From assembly GCA_033977485.1 (NCBI GenBank), contig CM066994.1:86242871-86306870 (forward strand): DNA of 64,000 bases, in the 5' to 3' direction. The notes under the pieces were generated by a model, which was given only the letters and a program-made list of their open reading frames with translations, was not told the DNA's origin and ran no database searches. Source of the stretch: Hydrangea macrophylla (lineage: Eukaryota; Streptophyta; Magnoliopsida; Cornales; Hydrangeaceae). Made by a program: the position numbers and the translations under genes. Below, piece by piece: positions 56,259 through 64,000 of the stretch (the stretch's first letter is position 1; each line of letters begins with the position of its first letter).

Positions 56259-58393
56259 AGAAGAAGAAGAAGGAGAAGAAGAAGAAGAAAGGAGAAGGGT
56301 CTCGGGTTCGTGGGCACGTGTGGAATCGCAGGGCATTCGTGGTTGTCGATTTTTGATCAACTAGGTGAGTTAAAATTTATATTTGGGTATATATATATAC
56401 ACATATGTATATGTATGTGCAAGAGAATTCAATTATTTCTTGTTAATTTTGTGGTTGGTGTTAAATTGTGTGTTGATCCCCATTCGTTATTATTGAATGA
56501 TAAATACTTATTTTTCTTCACGTGATTTTATGTGATCTCGGTGTATTTGGATAGATCATGTGGATAGTTAATTTGATAAATACACATAGGAGAATAATTT
56601 TGATAATGAATAAATAATAGAAAATTCGTTTTATTTTTATTTTAATAGTGGCAGAAACTTTGAAAAAACATTATAAAGTCATGGCTTAGAATTATGGAAT
56701 TCTGTTCGTAATGGCCTGTAGGAAACGCGATTCTGCACAACTTTTGTCTAATAGAGTTTTTCCCGATTCTGCACCATTTGGGCAAAAATTTACAATTTCA
56801 GTAGCAGTGAAAAATGTTTGAGTAAATACTTTGTGATATGAGAATGTGAATTTTTATTATGTGTTTCTTGTAGGCTAATATTGAATGTTGGGTTGAGGTT
56901 ATTGTACCTGAAATAAGTGACCTTATTTTGTGGTCATTTTGATAAAAATGAGTAAATTCATTACATTGAATAGTATATTAGGAATCTTGTAATTTGATTG
57001 GAAATTATTGAGGGAAGATTGTTATGAGCTAATTGATAAAATCCTTTTATTGTAAGAAATTGGAATGCATCTAAAGGTTAGAGATGTGATTAGAATATGA
57101 TGAGACGGAACTATGTGATAAACGTTGGGATAATACAAACGATAAGTGATAATCGCAACACAATTCCTTAGTGTTCACTACTCCCCGTTGTTGCGTTATT
57201 GTTTTTGGTAGCTCGCACTCTTTTGCCAGTGGCTTCGTGATCAAGCTGGCTTAAGACTTGTTGAGTGTACTTTTGCCAGTGGCTTCGTGATCAAGCTAGC
57301 CTAAGCCTTATGCTCGGCTTATATTGTATAGACGTCTAGGCATATTGACCGGCCTTCCATTGTGTATACCTGGTTTGGTTGATACCCCAACCAAACTGGC
57401 ACCGGAGTGGATGTTGGTAGTATGTCCGGGCACACATGGGATATATGTGGGCTGTACCATAGAGGGTGGCCAATTGGTGAAGCTAGGGAATGCAAAGATA
57501 AATTTAAGGCTAATAAGTAATGAATATGGATTATTTCATAAGACTGATAAGCGTGGAATAATGAATGCGACGTTTGAGTTAGAATGTGGACGGTTTGTAT
57601 ACGGAATTGTTTGCTTGGTTTGTGATCATTCAATTTGCAAGATGGTGGGCCCACTAATATTTTACAGGTTTGGCTCACCATAAGTAAATTGGTAAATATA
57701 AATTTGTAGTAGCTTTGTATTTTGGGCAAGAAACTACTTGCCACCACATAAATGGAAACTACCCTTTTGACCAAATATGTGTATGGAACTACCTGTCTTG
57801 GCCCAATAGTGTTGTAATGTGCTTTGTAGTCAATGGGTTCAGGTTAGAGCCCTCAGATTTTATTATTTTTGTTTAAATCATACCAGTCATGTGACTGAAC
57901 CAAGTGTATTATGCATTCGGGTACGTTTCTGTTTGAAACGTAGTTGGATGACATGTGCATGATATTGCTTTTGATGATGTGACCGTTGTGCTTGGCTGTG
58001 GAGTCTTTGGGCATTGGAACGTTGTAGTTGCTCTGACCATCGGATGTATAGACTTTATTTTTTTATTTATTTATTTTTTTCTGAACTTTGTAAGAAATTT
58101 TATTTAATGAACTTTGTATTCCTTTTGTAAATTAAAATGGTATTATATTTGTAATAGAATATTATTTCTTTTATAATGAAATGGAGGATTGGGAATATAA
58201 GTTTAATAATACACAGTTTTTATATTAACACAGGATCACGTGTCCTTATTTAATGAGTATTAAATTCTATTTTCAAATAAATTATTTATTAGCCTGTGTG
58301 AGGGTGTCACTCTCGGTGTTTTGGAAATTGAATATTAGTCTGGATACATACTCTGGATTAAATATTTGGTTGTCCAAAAATCGGGGTGTGACA
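55640..58393 (+). repeat. 5' LTR of the LARD
   Basis: A 2754-bp LTR with GA/GAA microsatellites at about 56217-56285 and two tandem copies of 'cttttgccagtggcttcgtg' (about 57220-57300). It contains about 280 bp (58033-58317) that the right LTR lacks. Open frames inside, for example 57324-57683, have no recognisable content. Confidence 0.9.
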
Positions 58394-59471
58394 GTTTGGT
58401 ATCAGAGCTTATGGTTAGCTTAGCGAGTCTAGGTGATCCTCAGATTGTGGACTAGACGTTGGTCAGAGCTATAGGTCGCGGATTTATTTGGGTTTCGGGT
58501 TATGTGTACTTATGTATTATCCATGTGTTGCCTACATGTTATTTAATTATTTTCAATCGATTAATTGCATAACTTTCCGAGTTTATCATTACATGTTAAT
58601 TTGTTGAAATCATTTACTATATTATGAGTCGCATAGTAGTACATACATATTTTGTGACATGTTGGAAAAGTAGCGGGGGAGTTGGAGTTTTGAACAAGTA
58701 GTGGAATTCTGGCGTGATATCGAATTACCTTCATCAAGCTATTATTATCAGACAGTTGTCTAATTATCATCCAGCTGAATTATTATTCTATCGGAGGATC
58801 GGGATTTCTATTATGATTTGCAAGACTTCTATTCTTTATATTATTCTTATCTGGCCATTTTTGGTGGACATTATTATTATCGGCACTCTGGATTTCTTAT
58901 TATGAAGCTGTTATTATCGATTGGTATTCTACTACTGCATCTCTCTCGTATATCTTCGTGTGGAAATTTTATACATTTTTCGAGAGCATATATTGAGCCG
59001 GCAGTATTCTTATGTTTACAACATCTTATGGATCTAGACGGGTATTCTTATTCTCAGTGCAAGCTTATGGAAGATTTTGAAGCTATTGGTTTGAGTGGTA
59101 AGTATTGGGTATTCCGATGAGAAGTGGTACGGGACACGGTAAGAGGTGAACAGGAGCATATAGTTGCATTTAAGTAAATTGCACTTCTATGCGATAAACA
59201 TGTTTTTGGTAGTACCTATGTGCTTAAATGAAATTGTGTGCTTACTCGTATCGGTGTTTATTTCTTTTTGTGTTCATCTTCCTCTAAATCTCGTGACGAG
59301 ATTTCTTTTGAGAGTTGTACAATGTAACACCTATTATAAAAATAAAAATAAAAAGAAAAACAATTACACTTATTTTAAAAGACGCAATTTTTGTAATTAT
59401 GTAGGTATGTATATATTTTATATGTACACGCTCCCAAATTTCGAGACGAAATTTCTTTAAGGAGGAAAGAA
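58394..59471 (+). other. Internal region of the LARD (PBS, non-coding core, PPT)
   Basis: It starts with the initiator-Met tRNA primer site TGGTATCAGAGC (58397-58408) and ends with the polypurine tract AAGGAGGAAAGAA (59459-59471). In between, short open frames show no Gag or Pol motifs. A T-rich 'ttattatta' texture at 58730-58930 may be diverged gag leader. Confidence 0.85.
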
Positions 59472-60035
59472 TGTAATAACCCTAAAATTTCTAAGTGTGT
59501 AAATAATTATTTTCAGTTAGTAATATTATATGAGTGTGCATATGTAAGACACGTGTTTAAAAATTTTAAGTTTGGAGAACCCGTGAATTAAATTGCTAGT
59601 AAGCATATTTAATTTGTTACTAATACCAGTAATATTTCCCCGATTGTTTTTGTATTATTAAAATTTCTAATGTTTCATTATTATTATGACATGACATTTT
59701 GAGCTTTAATTAAATTGTATGATAGATTATTTGTATGACTGAGTTACAATTTTTGTAGAATGACGAGTTTAGTATCGGGTAGTGTTTTGGGGCCCACAAG
59801 TAAGTTAATTAGTGAATTTAACATGAAAATTAAGTATCCGGGGTATGAGTACCATTTGGGTTAGCTATTTTAGTGGTTTGAATTGCATTATGGGCTTATA
59901 TAGGTCTCTTTTGTGAGCCCACAAGAAGAAAAACGGGATTCATGTGTAGTAAAGTGTTAGCAGTTTTATAAACCTAGTTAGGAGAGTATGATATCCATAT
60001 ATTATTAACGGTAGCCACCCAAAGAGAGAACAGAC

Positions 60036-60106
<71 letters not shown>

Positions 60107-62040
60107 AGAAGAAAAAGAAGAAGAAGAAGAAGAAGAAGAAAGGAGAAGGGTCTCGGGTTCGTGGGCACGTGTGGGATCGCAGGGCATTCGTGGTTGTCGA
60201 TTTTTGATCAACTAGGAGAGTTAAAATTTATATTTGGGTATATATAAATATACACGTATGTGTATGTATGTGCAAGAGAATCCAATTATTTCTTGTTAAT
60301 TTTGTGGTTGGTGTTAAATTGTGTGTTGATCCCCATTCGGTATTATTGAATGATAAATACTTATTTTTCTTCATGTGATTTTATGAATGTGATCTCGGTG
60401 TATTTGGATAGATCATGTGGATAGTTAATTTGATAAATGCACATAAGAGAATAATTTTGATAATGAATAAATAATAGAAAATTCGTTTTATTTTTATTTT
60501 AATAGTGGCAGAAACTTTGAAAAAACATTATAAAACCATGGTTTAGAATTATGGAATTCTGTCCGCCTTGGTTTGTAGGAAACGCGATTTTGCTCAACTT
60601 ACGTCTAATAGAGTTTTTCCCGATTCTGCACCGTTTGGGCAGAAATTTACAATTTCAGTAGCAGTGAAAAATGTTTAAGTAAATACTTTACGATATGAGA
60701 ATGTGAATTTTTATTATGTGTTTCTTGTAGGCTAATATTGAATGTTGGGTTGAGGTTATTAAACCTGAAATAAGTGAACTTATTTTGTGGTCATTTTGAT
60801 AAAAAAGGAGTAAATTCAATACATTGAATAGTATATTGGAAATCTTGTAATTTGATTGAAAATTATTGAGGGAAGATTGTTATGAGCTAATTTATAAAAC
60901 CCTTTTTTTGTAAGAAATTGGAATGCATCTAAAGGTTAGAGATGTGATTAGAATATGATGAGACGGAACTATGTGATAAACGTGAAATTAACAATTTTTG
61001 GGATAATACAAACGATAAGTGATAATCGCAACATAATTCCTTAGTGTTCACTACTCCCCGTTGTTGCGTTATTGTTTTTGGTAGCTCGCACTCTTTTGCC
61101 AGTGGCTTCGTGATCAAGCTGGCTTAAGACTTGTTGAGTGTACTTTTACCAGTGGCTTCGTTATCAAGCTGGTCTAAGCCTTATGCTCGGCTTATATTGT
61201 ATAGACGTCTAGGCACATTGACCGGCCTTCCGTTGTGTATACCTAGTTTGGTTGATACCCCAACCAAACTGGCACCAGAGTCGATGTTGGTAGTATGTCC
61301 GGGCACACATGGGATATATGTGTGGGCTGTACCATAGAGGGTGACCAATTGGTGAAGCTAGGGAATGCAAAGATAAATTTCAGGCTAATAAGTAATGAAT
61401 ATGTATTATTTCATAAGACTGATAAGAGTGGAATAATGAATGCCGTTTGAGTTAGAATGTGGATGGTTTGTATACGGAATTGTTTGCTTGGTTTGTGATC
61501 ATTCAATTTGCAAGATGGTGGGCCCACTAATATTTTACAGGTTTGGCTCACCATAAATAAATTGGTAAATATGAAATTTGTAGTAGCTTTGGATTTTGGG
61601 CAAGAAACTACTTGCCACCACATAAATGGAAATTACCCTTTTGTCCAAATATGTGTGTGGCCCTTTTGTCCAAATATGTGTGTGGAACTACCTGTCTTGG
61701 CCCAATAGTGTTGTAATGTGCTTTGTAGTCTATGGGTTCAGGTTAGAGCCCTCAGATTTTATTATTTTTGTTTAACTCATACCAGTCATGTGACTGACCC
61801 GAGTGTGTTATGCATTCGGGTACGTTTATGTTTGAAACGTAGTTGGATGAAATGTGCAGGATATTGCTTTTGATGATGTGACCGTTGTGCATGGCTGTGG
61901 AGTCTTTGGGCATAAGAACGTTGTAGTTTTGGAAATGTTCAGGTTGTGCTCGGTGTTTTGGAAATTGAATATTAGTCTGGATACATGCTCTGGATTAAAT
62001 ATTTGGTTGTCCAAAAATCGGGGTGTGACACAAGGTGTCC
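59472..62040 (+). repeat. 3' LTR of the LARD
   Basis: A 2569-bp LTR matching the left copy. It has a longer GA tract (about 60052-60102), a 25-bp tandem duplication near 61640-61690, and a ~280-bp deletion after 61927 filled by about 20 bp of different sequence. Confidence 0.9.
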
Positions 62041-62045
62041 CTGCT

Positions 62046-63569
62046 CGATCAGCTTCTCTATTGCTATCTTTAACTTAAAGCAATCCTCCGTTTCATGGTC
62101 GTGGTCCCTGTGGCAGTGGCAGAACTTGTCCCGATTCCTCTTACCGGGTGGGGCTCTGAGTTTCGCTGGCTGCTGAAGCAACCTCTGCGCCTCTGTGGCG
62201 GCCATGACTTCTTGTATGGGCCGTGAAAGGGGTGTGAAAGCAATCGGGGGTTGATCCCGAATGTCCTTCTGATCTTGCTTTGGCTTCTTTCCCGAGGCCT
62301 TCTCAAATCTTACACGCTTGCGCTTGGCCTTCGGGGATTCGTCTCCCGCTTGGCCGGCGTGCTTCACCTTCAGGAACTCCTCGGTGTCTATGTTCTTTCC
62401 GACCCTCTCCGAGAGCTCCTCCAAGGTTGCCCGTCGGTCGCGATGAAACGATGTGGCGACCTTGGTGTGTTGAACTCCCGAACAGAAGGCCATGATTGCG
62501 GCCGTTTCATTTAGATTACGAATCTGGAGTCTTTGCTGGTTGAAACGATCCACATACTCCCTCAGGGACTCCCCTTTGCGCTGCTTGACGGTCAGCAGCT
62601 GAGTGTCCGGTCGAGCATCCTGACAAACTGGCTGATGAACAGCTTGCTGAGAGCTTTGAAGTCATCAACCGTCCGGGGCTTTAAAGCATGGAACTACTGT
62701 GCGGTTGGCCCCTTGAGGGTACTGGGAAAGGCCAGGCATAGTAGCTCGTCCATCGTGGTGACCAGTGCCGTCTGAGCCTTGTAGGTGCGGATGTGGTCCA
62801 CTGGGCTCCCTGTGCCGTCATAGGAGCTGAGTTGAGGGGGTTTGAACTTTCGTGGAATAGGAAACTGTGTCACCCGAACGGTATAGGGTGATTCCGTCTC
62901 CGTGTTGGTGAGGTCGTGGCCGGACTTGCGGGTCAACCTCTCAATCTGCTACTGCAGTTCCTCGACCTGGGCCTTTACCTCATCCCGCCCGGTTCTCCTC
63001 TCTAAATCCGAGCGGTAGGTCGGATCGGATGACGAGGCCTCTTCTTTAAAGCGCGTCGACCTCGGGGATAGGACCCGGCTCCTGGTCTGGGAAATCGTGT
63101 GCCTAAGATCCCCCTTGTTCAAGGCTGGAGCGTCTTTGGCTGATTCCTGGGCCTTCCGTCCTGGCTCTTCCCCTCTGGCTGTGCGCCGTCGGTTGATGAT
63201 GGTTCTGGCATCCTCCACTCGGCGAGGATTGGACCGAGCTCGCCTTTGTGAACGCCTAGTCGCCTGGCTACGCTCACCATCACCGAGGTGTTCCCAGTTC
63301 GGTGGGGACACCGGGGCGGAATGGGCTCACCTTCGCGTCCGAGCGGTATCCTGAACGGGAGCGCTTTTTTCAGGCTGATCTTCGGGCGCATGGCACTTTT
63401 CCTGTCGGGCCAAAAGCGCCTCCATTTGTTTCTGTGTTCGCCGCTCGCCCTCCAAGAGTTGCGCCAGCGCTGCCGTTATCTGTTCAGTGGTCATGGAGGC
63501 AGCCGGTTGCCCGAGCTGCGAATCCTCCTGACCGGGCTGAGTAGTGGGCTTTTTACCTCTTCTAGGCAT
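62046..63569 (-). pseudogene. Gag of the outer Tat element
   Basis: It starts at the ATG at 63569 (MPRRGKKPTTQPGQEDSQLG), 40 bp after the PBS. The main frame gives a coiled-coil N-terminus and the Gag core (PRKFKPPQLSSYDGTGSPVD, TYKAQTALVTTMDELLCLAF). It is cut by stops near 63327, at 62949-62951 and at 62694-62696. A shift near 62560 leads to MDRFNQQRLQIRNLNETAAI, a basic linker, and the zinc-knuckle-like CHCHRDHDHETEDC near 62090. It ends at the LARD insertion, and the frame resumes on the other side at 55634. Confidence 0.85.
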
Positions 63570-63609
63570 GTTGATCAGTCAAGGATTTGTTGGTGAAAAA
63601 CTCTGTCGT

Positions 63610-63627
63610 TTCCCACAGATGGCGCCA
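63610..63627 (-). promoter_or_regulatory. Primer-binding site of the outer Tat element
   Basis: On the minus strand TGGCGCCATCTGTGGGAA, six bases after the LTR end. It begins with TGG, which pairs with a tRNA CCA end; this 'TTTGGCGCC' PBS is common in plant Tat elements. Confidence 0.8.
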
Positions 63628-63633
63628 AACTGA

Positions 63634-64000
63634 TGATGCCGAAAAATAGTAAGAAGGGTTTAGAGAGAGAAAAAGACAAGAACAATTTGTATGTGGTTCG
63701 GTCCCGTTAACGAGGTGACCTACGTCCACGGTTACGTCTGTGCGCGTTCACTAGCAGATCACCGGCAGGCCTGGTGAGCCAACAAAGAGGGACGACACTA
63801 CCAGTAATACGACCGGGTATATGCATATGATGGTGAGTTCTCTGCTATATGCTTGCTAGCTAGAGAGTTATTAGGATCCGATCCCTATAGACAGGGTAGG
63901 TGGGCTCTTTTATAGATGCAAGAGTCCACCCTTACATGGTAAGTTAATAGGATTAGGAAACCTAATCTGATTACAATTGATTTGCACAATTTGGGGAGAG
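63634..64000 (-). repeat. 5' LTR of the outer Tat element (partial, cut by the window edge)
   Basis: It matches 21359-21725 closely, beginning TGATGCCGAAAAATAG, with scattered substitutions (for example 'gccaggcctg' type changes). About 245 bp plus the right target duplication should lie beyond the window. Confidence 0.9.

Larger units (their letters stand above)
55640..62040 (+). mobile_element. Chromovirus-type LARD (non-coding LTR element) inserted in the outer gag-pro region
   Basis: Two LTRs of 2754 and 2569 bp (55640-58393 and 59472-62040) flank only 1078 bp of internal sequence. The right LTR starts TGTAATAACCC (the left copy has TATAATAACCC, its terminal TG mutated) and both end GGGTGTGACA. 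A tRNA-iMet PBS follows the left LTR and a polypurine tract precedes the right one. The target duplication CAAGG is exact (55635-55639 and 62041-62045). PBS, LTR ends and the 'tttcgagacgaaatttcttt' phrase before the PPT are those of Del/Tekay-type chromoviruses, but no gag or pol is present, so mobilisation must be in trans. Confidence 0.9.
21359..64000 (-). mobile_element. Outer Tat-type Ty3/gypsy element, opened by four insertions (runs off the right edge)
   Basis: The LTR sequence beginning TGATGCCGAAAAATAG occurs at 21359 and again at 63634. Between them, on the minus strand and in order from the right, are a primer-binding site, gag, protease with DTG, RT with YVDD, RNase H, integrase, an antisense gene and a polypurine tract. 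This order, with integrase after RT/RNase H and an extra antisense gene before the 3' LTR, fits the Tat lineage. Four later insertions (23675-24228, 28136-32062, 32607-53889, 55640-62040) account for about 32 kb. The visible remainder is about 10.4 kb. Stops and frameshifts are spread through gag and pol, so the element is dead. Confidence 0.9.

Noticed and set aside
57324..57683. 119-codon ORF in the LARD LTR
   Set aside because: Interrupted in the paired LTR and without recognisable motifs.
58730..58950. Gag remnant in the LARD core
   Set aside because: The texture is suggestive but no Gag motif could be identified.

Overview
This is a plant nuclear window, most likely from a eudicot with a large, repeat-rich genome. 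The base composition is AT-rich, introns follow GT..AG rules, and one ordinary plant single-copy gene is present. Almost everything else is plant transposable elements: Ty1/copia, Ty3/gypsy of the Tat/Ogre type, a chromovirus-type non-autonomous element, hAT, Mutator-like, and probable Helitron and CACTA ends. I cannot name the species.

Layout. Positions 1-1614 are AT-rich and end in a probable Helitron 3' terminus. The only convincing intact host gene lies at 4234-6333 (minus): an intronless, secreted TolB/PD40 beta-propeller protein. Positions 7.8-8.5 kb hold a minisatellite and a long GA tract. Positions 9716-14755 are a complete but coding-dead copia-type element with an exact 5-bp target duplication. 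Each of its LTRs carries five units of exactly 37 bp, and every unit holds a core like the mitosis-specific activator (MSA) motif just upstream of a TATA box. Around 15.3-16.5 kb are two more arrays of short palindromes. A small Mutator-type foldback element (16963-17136) is followed by a 3.2-kb element (17455-20684) that carries the first exon of an HSP20-like gene, which makes it a Pack-MULE candidate.

From 21359 to beyond the right edge the window is one old Tat-type Ty3/gypsy element on the minus strand, opened up by four later insertions. These are a 554-bp hAT MITE (23675-24228), a 3.9-kb hAT transposon with one stop codon in its transposase (28136-32062), a 21.3-kb Ogre-like element on the plus strand (32607-53889), and a 6.4-kb non-coding chromovirus-type LARD (55640-62040). 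Exact or near-exact target duplications define each junction. Without the insertions the visible part of the host element is about 10.4 kb, and its reading frame resumes correctly across the Ogre-like, LARD and MITE insertions.

The two Tat/Ogre elements share a plan: gag-pro-RT-RNaseH-integrase on the sense strand, then a long 3' region carrying antisense genes. In the outer element the antisense gene encodes a putative gypsy-type transposon domain (PF04195-like) with a coiled-coil tail. The inner element has two antisense genes, one DUF7745-like and one with a six-exon plant mobile domain structure. All are damaged. The most unusual signal is a family of palindromic units of the type GGCAnTCACTGAnTGCC in the inner element. 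It recurs upstream of the promoter in both LTRs and immediately upstream of each of the two antisense genes, as if one cis-module controls all of its transcription units.
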